This document shows, in pieces, positions 25,872 to 35,251 of a DNA stretch of 64,000 nucleotides. The stretch lies in contig NZ_NOZR01000026.1 of the NCBI RefSeq assembly GCF_002250655.1, forward strand, positions 27,452 to 91,451. The letters are read 5' to 3'. The translations under genes were made by a program, and so were the position numbers. A model generated the notes under the pieces. The model was given only the letters and a program-made list of their open reading frames with translations. It was not told the origin of the DNA and did not search any database. Source of the DNA: Mycolicibacterium sphagni. GTDB taxonomy: Bacteria > Actinomycetota > Actinomycetes > Mycobacteriales > Mycobacteriaceae. The number at the start of each line of letters is the position of its first letter. Position 1 is the first letter of the stretch.

Positions 25872-26056
25872 GAGCGGCTGCAGTATCGCCGAAATCGGGA
25901 AGTGTCGCACCCGCAGCCCACAGAACACGCAGAGGAAACGCATAGGCTTCGAACCTTGATGCTTCCGTGGCCAAACTGTGACTCGAGTAAACCATTGTTA
26001 CCGAAGTGACATTTGCGGCTCTTGCTACTGAGCCAATCGAGCCAGGGTAGGACCAA

Positions 26057-26521
26057 ATGACCGTTCGCACATTCAGCGCAGAGATCCTCGCCGTCAGCGC
26101 CGGCGTGTTGATCGCCGCGACCGCTTTGCCGGCCCCTGCCCAGGCAGACCCAGGCGACCTCAGCGGTGTGCTGGGCACCGTCGGCGTCGGAAACAACGGT
26201 CCGATCACTCAGTTGATCGAGCAGATCGGACAACAGATCTGCCCGCTCATAGTGAAGCCGGGCGGCAGCCTGGTGTCCAACGCCACGACCGCGAGCGGCC
26301 ACGGCGGCCTGGCCTCCCAGGTCACCGGATTCGTGGCGGAGCAAGCCATCCAGTCCCAATGCCCGGCAGTGATGACCCAGCTCGCCAACGGCAACATCAC
26401 ACCGCTCATGCAGATGCTGAGCACCGCCAACCAGGCGTCGAACACGCTCAACACCTTGAGCGGCACGGCGGCGCCTGCCCTGCCATCGGTGCCGTCGATC
26501 GCTTTGCCGCAGGCTGGCTAA
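26057..26521 (+). CDS. Secreted protein of unknown function
   Basis: The 154-residue protein starts MTVRTFSAEILAVSAG with a GGGTAGGA site ahead. A signal peptide is likely cut at AQA-DPG near residue 31. The mature part has two Cys (IGQQICPLIVKPG and IQSQCPAVMT) that could form one disulphide, and a Thr/Asn/Ser-rich C-terminus with NTLNTLSG. I recognise no family. It stands alone between the PTS gene and another small secreted protein. Confidence 0.72.
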   Translation: MTVRTFSAEILAVSAGVLIAATALPAPAQADPGDLSGVLGTVGVGNNGPITQLIEQIGQQICPLIVKPGGSLVSNATTASGHGGLASQVTGFVAEQAIQSQCPAVMTQLANGNITPLMQMLSTANQASNTLNTLSGTAAPALPSVPSIALPQAG

Positions 26522-26604
26522 CGCCGGTGGCCGCGCCGCCGATAACGTGATTAGGTTGATGCGGGGTTGGGATCTGACTCCTCAAGGCGTAAGGCGGAAC
26601 ACAC

Positions 26605-26901
26605 ATGACTGTGAATCGACGGCTCTTGGTCGGAACGGGTGTGGTCTCGCTGGCCCTCGGATCGGTGGCGGTGGGCTTCGCGTCGCCGGCATCCGCCGAC
26701 TGCCCCGCGGGCACGGTGCAGACCAGGTTTCCCGGGGTGTGCGTGGCCGGCCAGTCGGGTGGGCAACAGATCCCCCAGGCCATGCCCCCGTCAGACGTAA
26801 CGTCCAACATCCAGCCCAACCAGATCCCCACGATGAATGGCATCCCCTGCAACCTGAACCATTCGAGCACCTGCTGGGCGATGGCTCAGAACGGCGGTTA
26901 G
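26605..26901 (+). CDS. Small secreted four-cysteine protein
   Basis: The 98-residue protein has a clear signal peptide (residues about 5-30, cut at ASA-DCP). Its mature chain of about 68 residues contains four cysteines (DCPAG, GVCVAG, GIPCNLN, STCWAM), consistent with two disulphides outside the cell. The middle is Gln/Pro/Asn-rich. No family is recognised. It could share a transcript with the secreted protein 83 bp upstream, but there is no firm evidence. Confidence 0.72.
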   Translation: MTVNRRLLVGTGVVSLALGSVAVGFASPASADCPAGTVQTRFPGVCVAGQSGGQQIPQAMPPSDVTSNIQPNQIPTMNGIPCNLNHSSTCWAMAQNGG

Positions 26902-26980
26902 TCCCGCCTCAACGTTGGGCCCGCAGCGCGCTCGGCATTCACCAGCGTCGACGGAGGCTGGGCCGCAACCTGATTCAGCG

Positions 26981-28402
26981 TCAGCGCGCCGTGGACAAGC
27001 CGGCCGCATCCTCGAGCTGTTCGAGAGCGACGTGCAATGCCGCGGTGAACTCGTCGATGTCCGCGGCGATCTCGGGTGTCGTCGAGATCCCGAAATCCAG
27101 TGAGTCGCAATAGCTCAGGCAGGTGATGTTCAAGCCGACATCGAGCATCAGCGGGCCCAGCGGCACCAGCGTCTCGACCCGTGCGCCGGCCAGATACAGC
27201 GGAAACTCCGGCCCGGGTACGTTCGAGACCACCAGGTTGATCGGCACGACAACGTCGCCCAGGTGAGCCGCGGAGTACGCCCGCACCGCCAGACCGAGCA
27301 GCCCCGGCGGCGTGGTCTCGGTGAGGCCGACGAGCTGGTGATCGGACAGTGTCCTGGCCATCTCCTTGGCGCCACGGGAACTGTCGTAGATCGCGGTCAG
27401 CCGTTCGGTGGGATCGGCGACGTCGGTGGCCAGACGCACGGTCGTCGACGTCATCTGGTTGCCGGCAGTGGACGCCTCGGTATGGGTGGACACCGGAACC
27501 TGCGCCACCAGCGGCCGGTCCGGCAGTTCGCCGCGAGCCAGAAGATACTCCCGTATCGCACCCGAAATGATAGTCAGCACAACATCATTGATCTTCACAT
27601 CGAAGGCCTGCTTCACGGCCTTGATGCGGTCGAGCGACAGCGTGGTGCAGGCTATCCGGCGCTGCATACTGAGCTTGGTGTTGAATCTGGTCGACGGCGC
27701 GTCGAAGAAGTTCGGCGGCTTGTTCGCCACTGACCGCGCGGCCAGCTGCTGGGTCACCGTCTGCTGGATCACCCGGGCCACCCGGTAGGGGGTCATGACG
27801 GCGATGTTGTACAGCGCACCCAACGCCCGCCGCTCGACCCGGGGCAGGTGCCCTTCGGAGTCTGGTACGTCGGTGGCCGGAGGTCGGGGTTCCTCGGTGA
27901 CGTCGAGCAGGATCGAGCTGAGCCCCGCCCCTGACACCCCGTCGATCACGGCGTGGTGAATCTTGGTCAGGTAGGCGACCCGGCCGTCGGCCAGACCCTC
28001 GATGTACCACATCTCCCACAGCGGGCGGTCGCGGTCCAGCGAGTAGGACATCAGCCGGCCGACCAACGCCTCGAGCTCGCGCTGGCCGCCCGGTGAGGGC
28101 AGGGCCACGTGACGGATGTGGTAGTCGATGTCCAGCTCGACGTCTTCGACGAGCCACGGCCGATCCAGGCCATGGCGGGCACCGGCGACACGATGACGCA
28201 GGACGGGCAGCTCGGGCAGCCGGCTTTCGATCAACTTGCGCACCGTCTCGAAACTGAAGCCCGGCACCCCGCTGGGATCGCAGATGCCCAAGGCGCCGAT
28301 GTGCATCGGGCACTCCTGGGTGTCCGCCCACCAGAACGCCGCATCCAAGCCGGAGAGGCGGTGCATGTGCGCAAGCGTAGAGCGATCCTGTTGCTGCTTC
28401 AC
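26981..28402 (-). CDS. WS/DGAT-type wax ester/triacylglycerol synthase
   Basis: The 473-residue acyltransferase has the catalytic HHxxxDG motif (KIHHAVIDGVSG, His149-His150). It also has the N-terminal RLSGLDAAFWWADT, mid-chain PLWEMWYIEGL and NDVVLTIISGAIREYL, and C-terminal NLVVSNVPGPEFPLYLAG blocks. It joins acyl-CoA to alcohols or diacylglycerol to make storage lipid. The GTG at 28402 overlaps the stop of the upstream transporter (GTGA), which supports it over an internal Met at 28366. The pairing with a carboxylate-type MFS transporter may feed acyl precursors (inference). Confidence 0.93.
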   Translation of the reverse strand: MKQQQDRSTLAHMHRLSGLDAAFWWADTQECPMHIGALGICDPSGVPGFSFETVRKLIESRLPELPVLRHRVAGARHGLDRPWLVEDVELDIDYHIRHVALPSPGGQRELEALVGRLMSYSLDRDRPLWEMWYIEGLADGRVAYLTKIHHAVIDGVSGAGLSSILLDVTEEPRPPATDVPDSEGHLPRVERRALGALYNIAVMTPYRVARVIQQTVTQQLAARSVANKPPNFFDAPSTRFNTKLSMQRRIACTTLSLDRIKAVKQAFDVKINDVVLTIISGAIREYLLARGELPDRPLVAQVPVSTHTEASTAGNQMTSTTVRLATDVADPTERLTAIYDSSRGAKEMARTLSDHQLVGLTETTPPGLLGLAVRAYSAAHLGDVVVPINLVVSNVPGPEFPLYLAGARVETLVPLGPLMLDVGLNITCLSYCDSLDFGISTTPEIAADIDEFTAALHVALEQLEDAAGLSTAR

Positions 28403-29730
28403 GTTTTTGTGGCCATGGGTAGCGCACTCTCAGCTGTGCCGAACTGAATTGCGGTGGCGTCCTTGCCAAACCACGTCAACGCTGCGACGGCCACCAGCAC
28501 CGGAACGATCGTCACGGCAAGCGCGAACGGGTAGCCGTGACCGGCCGCCAGGTGTTCCTGGATAGGCAGGTTGAAGGCGGCCAGCAGATTGCCCAGCTGG
28601 TAGGTGACACCTGGGTAGAACCCACGGATCGCGTCGGGCGACATCTCGGTCAGGTGGGCCGGGATGACACCCCACGCACCTTGGACCATCACCTGCATCA
28701 GGAAGGCGCCCAGGCACAGCATCGCCGCGGTCTGGGAGAACGCGAACAGCGGCACGATCGGCAGCGCGAGGATTGCGCAGAAGACGATGGTGTAGCGGCG
28801 GCCGAACCGCTGGGACAGCGTGCCGAAAACCAGGCCGCCGATGATCGCGCCGATGTTGTAGATCACCGCGATCCACCGCGCCGCCTGGGTGGACAGCCCC
28901 GCGCCACCGTTGTGCGTCGCCGACAGGAACGTCGGGTACACGTCCTGCGTGCCGTGGCTCATCCAGTTGAAGGCCGTCATCAGCAGCACGAGATAGATGA
29001 ACCGGCGCACCACAACCGGGTTGAACAGGACGTCGCGAATCTTGGTGCTGCTGGTGCGCATCCGCGTCTGGGCTGCCTGCCACACCTCCGACTCGGTCAC
29101 CCGGGTCCGGATCAGCAGTGTGATCAGGGCAGGCACGATCGACAAGCCGAACAACCAGCGCCACGACAGGCCCAAGCCGTCGAGCACCAGCAGCGACGCC
29201 AACGTGGCTAGCAGGTAGCCGAACGAGTAGCCCTCTTGCAGCAGCCCAGAGAAGAAGCCGCGTCGTTCGGCCGGGATCTTCTCCATGGCCAGTGCCGCCC
29301 CCAGACCCCACTCACCGCCCATGCCGATGCCATACAGCAACCGCAGCACCACGAGCACGGTGAAGTTGGGGGCGAACGCACACAGGAACCCGACGACCGA
29401 ATAGAACGCGACGTCGACCATCAGCGGGATCCGGCGGCCGACTCGGTCGGCCCACAATCCGAACAACAGGGCGCCGACCGGCCGCATGAACAACGTCGCG
29501 GTGGTCACGAACGCGACCTCGATCTTGCTGATGTGGAACGTCTCGGCGATGTCGGCATAGACCAGCACCACGATGAAGTAGTCGAACGCGTCCATCGTCC
29601 AGCCGAGCTGCGCGGCGATGAACGAGTTGCGCTGGTCCTTGGTCAACCGGGTGCCCACCCGCTGGGTGTTACCACGATCACTGTCCGGCAAACGGTAGGC
29701 AGAGCCGGGCGTCCAGCAACCGCACAGCAT
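28399..29730 (-). CDS. MFS transporter, metabolite:H+ symporter type
   Basis: This protein of about 443 residues has 12 hydrophobic segments. The loop signature FGLWADRVGRRIPLMVD after TM2, LGWTMDAFDYFIVVLVYADIA at TM1, and GMGGEWGLGAALAMEKIPAE match the sialate/shikimate/carboxylate branch of the major facilitator superfamily. The start is uncertain: ATG 29730 gives 25 extra residues, whereas GTG 29658 (VGTRLTKDQRNSF) fits relatives better. Its stop overlaps the WS/DGAT start. It diverges from the acyltransferase-3 gene. The substrate is not predictable. Confidence 0.87.
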   Translation of the reverse strand: MLCGCWTPGSAYRLPDSDRGNTQRVGTRLTKDQRNSFIAAQLGWTMDAFDYFIVVLVYADIAETFHISKIEVAFVTTATLFMRPVGALLFGLWADRVGRRIPLMVDVAFYSVVGFLCAFAPNFTVLVVLRLLYGIGMGGEWGLGAALAMEKIPAERRGFFSGLLQEGYSFGYLLATLASLLVLDGLGLSWRWLFGLSIVPALITLLIRTRVTESEVWQAAQTRMRTSSTKIRDVLFNPVVVRRFIYLVLLMTAFNWMSHGTQDVYPTFLSATHNGGAGLSTQAARWIAVIYNIGAIIGGLVFGTLSQRFGRRYTIVFCAILALPIVPLFAFSQTAAMLCLGAFLMQVMVQGAWGVIPAHLTEMSPDAIRGFYPGVTYQLGNLLAAFNLPIQEHLAAGHGYPFALAVTIVPVLVAVAALTWFGKDATAIQFGTAESALPMATKT

Positions 29731-29854
29731 TGCGAAACCCGGCTGGCGGGCGCCGCGCTGATACGCTGCCAAAGTCGTAGGCGAGGAAATCGCGGGGGCG
29801 GCGGGGTCCGACCCGTCTGACGCAGGGCGTCGAAAAAGCAAGCAAGAGTCGGAA

Positions 29855-31102
29855 ATGGGTGTCGTGCGAACCGGAGAAATCAAGGCTCTGACCGGTCTTC
29901 GCATCGTCGCCGCCATGTGGGTGGTGCTGTTCCACTTCCGGCCGCTGATCTGGGACGCCTCGCCCCGTCTGAAAGACGATCTCGCGCCCCTGTTCAATGC
30001 CGGCGCCCAGGGCGTCGACCTGTTCTTCATCCTCAGTGGGTTCGTCTTGACCTGGAACTATCTGGACCGGATGGGATCGCATTTCTCTGGGCGCGCCACC
30101 ATGCATTTCCTGTGGCTGCGGCTGTCGCGGGTATGGCCGGTGTACCTGGTGACCATGCACATCGCGGCGCTGTGGATCATCTTCACGCTGCACGTCGGCA
30201 CCGTGCCGTCGCCGGACGTCGAGAAGCTCACCGCCATCAGCTATGTGCGGCAGCTGTTCATGGTCCAGCTGTGGTACGAACCGTTCTTCGACGGCACGAG
30301 CTGGGACGGGCCGGCCTGGTCGATCAGCGCGGAGTGGCTGGCCTACCTTCTGTTCGGCGCGATCATTCTGGTCATCTTCCGGATGGCGCGGGTGACCCGG
30401 GCGCGCACGCTGCTGCTGCTGGCCTTCGCCGCCGCCCTGCCGCCGACGGTGCTGCTGCTGGCCAGCGGCCACTTCTACACGCCATGGAGCTGGCTGCCGC
30501 GCATTGTGGCGCAGTTCGTGGCCGGCGCGCTGGCCTGCGCTGCCGTGCGGCGGCTACGGCTCGGCCGCCGCGGGCAGCTCGTCGCCGGCTTCGCCTCGAT
30601 ACTGCTGACCGCTGCGATCGTCGTCATCCTCTACTACTACGACGCGAATCCGGTCCCCGGGATGGTCGACCCCGGCGGGGTGGTCGACCTGTTGTTCATG
30701 CCGCTGGTGGTCACGCTGGCGATCGGGGTGGGCAGTCTGCCTGCCCTGTTGTCCACCCGGCTGCTGGTCTATGGCGGCCAGATCTCGTTCAGCCTCTACA
30801 TGGTTCACGAGATCGTGCACACGTCCTGGAACTGGGCGGTACAGGAGTACCACATCGACCTACCCAAGTCGGTGCAGAAGTTCGTCGTCATCGGCCTGAT
30901 CGCCGCCGCGGTGGCAGGTGCGATGCTGCTGTACCACTCAGTGGAGGAGCCGGCGCGGCGCTGGATGCGCAGAATGGTCGACTTCCGCGACGTCCAGCAC
31001 GATGTGCACACCGGCCCGCCGGCGGCGGAGGGAAGTCGGCTGGCGTCCATCGACCACGCCCGCGATGCCCGTCCACCGCAGTCATCGGCTCGGGCCGGGT
31101 AG
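29855..31102 (+). CDS. Acyltransferase-3 family membrane protein (OafA/YrhL type)
   Basis: The 415-residue protein has about ten TM helices and the acyltransferase-3 marks. ALTGLRIVAAMWVVLFHF has the catalytic His at the end of TM1, then AGAQGVDLFFILSGFVLTW, PAWSISAEWLAYLLFG and SFSLYMVHEIVHTSW follow. Such enzymes acetylate or acylate envelope glycans or lipids at the membrane. It ends without an SGNH domain, but a free exported SGNH hydrolase gene follows 105 bp later, recalling OafA proteins in which both are fused. The substrate is unknown. Confidence 0.9.
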   Translation: MGVVRTGEIKALTGLRIVAAMWVVLFHFRPLIWDASPRLKDDLAPLFNAGAQGVDLFFILSGFVLTWNYLDRMGSHFSGRATMHFLWLRLSRVWPVYLVTMHIAALWIIFTLHVGTVPSPDVEKLTAISYVRQLFMVQLWYEPFFDGTSWDGPAWSISAEWLAYLLFGAIILVIFRMARVTRARTLLLLAFAAALPPTVLLLASGHFYTPWSWLPRIVAQFVAGALACAAVRRLRLGRRGQLVAGFASILLTAAIVVILYYYDANPVPGMVDPGGVVDLLFMPLVVTLAIGVGSLPALLSTRLLVYGGQISFSLYMVHEIVHTSWNWAVQEYHIDLPKSVQKFVVIGLIAAAVAGAMLLYHSVEEPARRWMRRMVDFRDVQHDVHTGPPAAEGSRLASIDHARDARPPQSSARAG

Positions 31103-31207
31103 CAACTCTGGCCCAGCCTCGGTGTGCGACAACACCTTCCGTGGCGGTACGCTGCCTGGGTCGGGCACGAATTCAGTGAGGTGTCATTGACCCGCAGCGA
31201 AGGGCTT

Positions 31208-31897
31208 ATGCGCGTCACCACGACGGGCCTGTCGGCCGTCGTGGTGCTTGCCGTACTTCTCGGCTATTCACACGCCGGCGTCGGCTACGAATTGACCAGC
31301 CGCGGTTCGGGGTTCAGCCGCATCGCGGTGATCGGCGACTCCTACACAACCGGTACCGACGAGGGTGGAGAGGGGCCACAGTCGTGGACCTCGCAAGCCT
31401 GGCGCCTGCTGGCCAATCAAGGAGCGCGAGTCAACGCCGACGTGGCCGCCGAAGGGGGAGCGGGCTATGGGATCCGTGGCAACCACGGCAGCCTCTTCGA
31501 GGACCTCACCCTTCGGGCCGTCAACCGCGACGACGCACTCGTGGTGTTCTTCGGGTCACGCAACGACCAGCCCGTCGACATGCAACAGTTTCCCGGGCTC
31601 GTCGGGCAGACCTTCCAGGCCGCCCGCAGGGTGGCCCCCAAGGCCAGGTTCCTGGTGATCGGCCCGCCGTGGCCGACGGCCGACCCACCGCCGGAGGTGT
31701 TCGCGCTGCGGGACAACCTGCGCGCGCAGGCCAAGGACGTGGGTGCGGTGTTCATCGACCCGATCGCCGAAGGATGGTTCGTCGGCCGGCCGGACCTCAT
31801 CGGCCCGGACGGCGTTCATCCCACCGACGCCGGTCACGCCTACATGGCCGAGAAGATCGCGCCGCTGATCAGAAGTCAGCTGGCCATCCCGCTGTGA
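31208..31897 (+). CDS. Exported SGNH/GDSL hydrolase
   Basis: The 229-residue protein starts MRVTTTGLSAVVVLAV with an N-terminal signal/anchor (residues 8-25). SGNH blocks are present: block I IAVIGDSYTTGTDEG with the nucleophile Ser, block II Gly region GGAGYGIRGNHG, block III FFGSRNDQPVD with Asn, and block V GPDGVHPTDAGHAYMAE with the Asp-His pair. It likely removes or transfers acyl groups outside the membrane. It follows the acyltransferase-3 gene on the same strand and may act on the same substrate. Confidence 0.88.
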   Translation: MRVTTTGLSAVVVLAVLLGYSHAGVGYELTSRGSGFSRIAVIGDSYTTGTDEGGEGPQSWTSQAWRLLANQGARVNADVAAEGGAGYGIRGNHGSLFEDLTLRAVNRDDALVVFFGSRNDQPVDMQQFPGLVGQTFQAARRVAPKARFLVIGPPWPTADPPPEVFALRDNLRAQAKDVGAVFIDPIAEGWFVGRPDLIGPDGVHPTDAGHAYMAEKIAPLIRSQLAIPL

Positions 31898-31964
31898 GCT
31901 AGCGTCCGGACTTGCCATCCCGACCTCCTCTGTGACCCCGCATCGGTATGGGATGGTTTCCGTG

Positions 31965-33578
31965 ATGCGCAGAGGCTTATGGTTACGGCGTCGCCGTGGG
32001 CACCGGCTGACACCGCTGCTCGCGATGCTGGCGCTGATCATGGTGGTGTTCGCCGCAGACCGACCGACTCCGCCGCTGCCGTACAACCTGATCGCCGGTC
32101 CGTTCGCCCGCTTGCTCGCTCAGGCCGCGGATCTCGGGCCCGCCCGCGCCGAACGCATTCAGTTGACCGTCGAACTGCACGCGCCCACCGAACCCGTTGC
32201 CTTGACTCGATGGGCCGCCTCTCACGGCCTGTCGGTGCGATGGCGAGAGGGGGACCCGTGGGCAGTCGTGGAAGGCGCGCCACGCACGGTCGCCCGGGCC
32301 CTTGACGTCGCTGTGCACGACTACCGCCTCGGTGGCGGGCATGTGTTCTATGCCTCCCCGCAGCAGCCGGCCGTGCCGCAGCAGTTGAGTGGTGAGGTCA
32401 CCGAGCTGGGCCGGATCCTCGGGTATACGCCGCATCACGAAGGCACGCCGCCGAGCTTGCCGCTCGATGTCCCCAACGGCGGTCTGGTGCCGACCGAGCT
32501 GCTCACCGCCTACCAGGTGAACCAGCTGAGCTCCGCCGGGTACACCGGCAAGGGCCAGACCGTCGTCGTCTTCGCCTTCGACGGGGTTGAGCAGAGCGAC
32601 CTGGACACGTTCTCCGACTGGTTCACATTGCCTCGCTTCAACCTCGAGGTGATGGGCGGGATGCCGGCCGAGCGGCACGGTGAAGCGACCATGGATGTGC
32701 AACTCATCCACGCGATCGCTCCGTCGGCCAGGATCGTTCTGGTCAACGCGCGCCCGACCGCCGAAGGCGACGCGGCGTACGTCAAACTCGGCCAGCTGAT
32801 GGAGGATGTGGACCGCCAGTATCCGGGCGCGGTGTGGAGCTTCTCCATCGGCTGGGGCTGCGATCGACTGCTGGCCCGGGCCGATCTGGCGCCCGTCCGT
32901 TCGGCGCTGGCCCGCGCGCATCGCAATGGGACGACGGCCTTCGTCGCCAGCGGTGACCTGGCTGGGCTGGAATGCAAAGGCGGCAAGGACTGGTCGGAGC
33001 CGCCCAGCCCGGACGATGTCGGAGTCGACGCGATCGCCTCGCTGCCGGAGGTGACCGGTGTCGGGGGCACGACGTTGTCAACCGACTCCCAAGGGCAGTG
33101 GCTGGCCGAACAAGGCTGGTATGACGTGCCGCTGACTCAGGGCAGCGGCGGCGGTGCCTCGGTGCTGTTCGCCCGCCCGTCGTGGCAGGAAGCCGGCGAG
33201 CGCTCGGGTCCGCGGGACAAACGACTGGTCCCCGATATCGCCGCGGTGGCCGACCCGTTCACCGGCGTGAAGTTCGTGTTCGACGGACAGATTCAGGTCG
33301 GCGGTGGCACCTCGCAGGCGGCGCCGATCTGGGCTGGGCTGGCAGCCGTGATGAACCAGTTCCTCACCGCCCGTAACCTGCAACAGCTCGGCGATTTCAA
33401 TCCCGTGCTCTACGAACTGGCCACCGAAGCCGAGGTGCCGGCCTTTCGTGACATCTATCTCGGCGCCAACGCGGTGACGCCCACCATGCCCGGCTACGAC
33501 ATGGTCACCGGGCTGGGATCGCCTAACGTCGACAATCTGATCAAGGCCGTGCTCGTGCTGAAGTCGTTGCGCCAATGA
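31965..33578 (+). CDS. Exported S53 (sedolisin) serine-carboxyl peptidase
   Basis: The 537-residue protease has an N-terminal membrane segment (residues about 15-32), a pro-kumamolisin activation region (about 45-150) and the S53 domain. Catalytic residues are visible: Glu240 and Asp244 in HGEATMDVQLIHAIAP, oxyanion Asp331 in VASGDLAGL, and Ser450 in VGGGTSQAAPIW. The calcium-site tail DIYLGANA plus GYDMVTGLGSPN is also present. Sedolisins cleave proteins at acid pH, so a wall- or phagosome-side role is possible. It ends in an ATGA overlap with a membrane-protein gene. Confidence 0.92.
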   Translation: MRRGLWLRRRRGHRLTPLLAMLALIMVVFAADRPTPPLPYNLIAGPFARLLAQAADLGPARAERIQLTVELHAPTEPVALTRWAASHGLSVRWREGDPWAVVEGAPRTVARALDVAVHDYRLGGGHVFYASPQQPAVPQQLSGEVTELGRILGYTPHHEGTPPSLPLDVPNGGLVPTELLTAYQVNQLSSAGYTGKGQTVVVFAFDGVEQSDLDTFSDWFTLPRFNLEVMGGMPAERHGEATMDVQLIHAIAPSARIVLVNARPTAEGDAAYVKLGQLMEDVDRQYPGAVWSFSIGWGCDRLLARADLAPVRSALARAHRNGTTAFVASGDLAGLECKGGKDWSEPPSPDDVGVDAIASLPEVTGVGGTTLSTDSQGQWLAEQGWYDVPLTQGSGGGASVLFARPSWQEAGERSGPRDKRLVPDIAAVADPFTGVKFVFDGQIQVGGGTSQAAPIWAGLAAVMNQFLTARNLQQLGDFNPVLYELATEAEVPAFRDIYLGANAVTPTMPGYDMVTGLGSPNVDNLIKAVLVLKSLRQ

Positions 33579-34321
33579 CCAGCAAGACAACAGACCAGGA
33601 CCCGGCCGGGACGTTCGCGGGCTACGCGGTGCCGCCCGGCAGCTATCGGGCTCGTCGGCAACGTGGCCCCGCCTACTTCGCAACCGTCGGCATCTGGGTG
33701 GGCGTGATCGTCGTCGTGATGATGGCGTTGAGCGTCGTCGCGACCCGAATCACGCCCACGGCGACCCAGTATCGCTGTCCACCGGACTGCGGACGCCCGC
33801 CGAACGGGCTTCCGGTGGCGACCAATCCCCGCTTCTTCGCTGCCGACGGGTCGTTCTCGGTGTCGTACCCCGCGCCCGGGACCGCCTATGACGTCACCAT
33901 GGAGCCCAGCGGGGTGCGGGCGGAGCTGACCGTCGGAGACCGCGGGGTATTGCGATTGTTCAGCGAGCCTGCGCGGGGCCGCGATGCCCGGAAGGTCGCC
34001 GACGACCTCCTGAGTCAGATGTTCCCCGACGCGGTGAAGTCCTACGACCTGCCCAACGCGATCCTGGGATACGAACCCGGTTACGGCGAGGTCGCCGACA
34101 ATTGGCCGAAGGGCACCGCGACCGATGCGCAGCGGCTGCGGATCATCCTCGTCGTCGCGGTGAAGAACGACCTGGCATTGGTCGCCGGTGCTGCCGGGCC
34201 GTTCCACCAGTTCGGACCCGACGACGGACCAGGCCCACCCTCGCCGGCGAACCTCGACATCGCCAAGGACATGGGCAAGTATGTCAACAGCTTCATGTGG
34301 CGCGGCGATCCGCCGCGGTGA
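33575..34321 (+). CDS. Single-pass membrane protein of unknown function, partner of S53 peptidase
   Basis: The 248-residue protein has an N-terminal cytoplasmic part, one TM helix (residues about 34-58, VGIWVGVIVVVMMALSVVAT) and an extracytoplasmic domain. A Cys pair (RCPPDCGRPPN) follows just after the membrane, then strands such as SFSVSYPAPGTAYDVTM and LRIILVVAVKNDLALVAG. I recognise no family, though the domain resembles small mycobacterial sensor-like exported domains. The 4-bp overlap with the peptidase suggests a joint function, for example anchor, inhibitor or substrate. It is convergent with the phosphotransferase gene (9 bp apart). Confidence 0.75.
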   Translation: MTSKTTDQDPAGTFAGYAVPPGSYRARRQRGPAYFATVGIWVGVIVVVMMALSVVATRITPTATQYRCPPDCGRPPNGLPVATNPRFFAADGSFSVSYPAPGTAYDVTMEPSGVRAELTVGDRGVLRLFSEPARGRDARKVADDLLSQMFPDAVKSYDLPNAILGYEPGYGEVADNWPKGTATDAQRLRIILVVAVKNDLALVAGAAGPFHQFGPDDGPGPPSPANLDIAKDMGKYVNSFMWRGDPPR

Positions 34322-34330
34322 CGAAAACCC

Positions 34331-35251
34331 TCAATCTTGAACAGCTTTGGCGACCGCGATACAAGTAGTCAGCCAGTCGCGATCGTTGGTCTGATTCCCC
34401 GTGTTGCTTCGCTCCTGCCCGCCGTCCTGCACCGCCCACATCGCGTTGAGCACCATCCGCACTACCACCCAGGCTCGCGCCCGCTCCTCGTCGAACCCGG
34501 CGGCGTCGACCAACGTGTAAAACCGGCGGCGGACACCGTCACGGACGTCGGCAGCCAACTCGTCGAAGCGGTTCCACAACATCGGGGCGACCTCATAATG
34601 CGGATCGCCGTTGACCGGCTTCGGGTCGATCACCAACCAGGGGTGCCGTTGTCCGGCGAGCACGTTCGCGTAGTGCAGATCGCCGTGGATGACTCGTGCG
34701 GTGACCGCGGGGTCGGTCGTGAGGTCGGCGCACAGGCTCAGGGCCTGTTCCACCAGCCGGCGCGGAATCGGGGCGCTGCGCGGCAATTCGGCCAATTCGG
34801 CTGTCCAGCGGTCGAGGTACGAGCTCAGGGTTCGCAATTGCGGCAAGGCCGGCACGTGGATATCGCGGTACAGGTCGGCGACAACGCGGCAGGCCTCGAC
34901 GTCGGCTAGGCCCGTCAGGTCGCGGTCGCCGAGTCGCTCCAGAAGCAGGGCACGGCGGTGCGGATCAGCGCTGCGTAAGCGCACCGCGCCGTTGCCGCCC
35001 CAGCGCCGCAGCGCCAGATGCTCATGCTCGGACTCGTCGTCGGGGAAGCTGAGTTTGAGCACCGCGGCCGCGCCGTTGTCGGTGTGGACCGGCAACACCA
35101 GCGAGCAGTAACCGTGGGTGGCGGGGCCGTCGGACCGAAGCTGCCACTGCGCGAGGACGTCACGGGTCAGGCTGGGCAGTGAATCGATCCACGTCGCCCA
35201 GTGCGGACCGCGGTCGGCCATCGCCCGCACCCCGGCGGGCAGCTCCGTCAC
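34331..35251 (-). CDS. Aminoglycoside/hydroxyurea (streptomycin 6-kinase type) phosphotransferase
   Basis: The 306-residue kinase-like protein starts at GTG 35251 (VTELPAGVRAMADRG), overlapping the stop of a small upstream gene. It has the APH(6)/hur pattern: LVLPVHTDNGAAAVLKLSFP with the ATP-binding Lys, the catalytic loop ARVIHGDLHYANVLAG (Asp and Asn), and the metal Asp in WLVIDPKPVNGDPHYE. Relatives phosphorylate streptomycin or hydroxyurea, but many chromosomal copies act on unknown small molecules. It should not be read as a resistance gene without testing. Confidence 0.85.
   Translation of the reverse strand: MTELPAGVRAMADRGPHWATWIDSLPSLTRDVLAQWQLRSDGPATHGYCSLVLPVHTDNGAAAVLKLSFPDDESEHEHLALRRWGGNGAVRLRSADPHRRALLLERLGDRDLTGLADVEACRVVADLYRDIHVPALPQLRTLSSYLDRWTAELAELPRSAPIPRRLVEQALSLCADLTTDPAVTARVIHGDLHYANVLAGQRHPWLVIDPKPVNGDPHYEVAPMLWNRFDELAADVRDGVRRRFYTLVDAAGFDEERARAWVVVRMVLNAMWAVQDGGQERSNTGNQTNDRDWLTTCIAVAKAVQD

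Noticed and set aside
34331..35251. Calling the phosphotransferase a streptomycin resistance gene
   Set aside because: The fold and catalytic motifs fit the APH(6)/hydroxyurea group, but chromosomal relatives act on unknown substrates and no resistance context is present.
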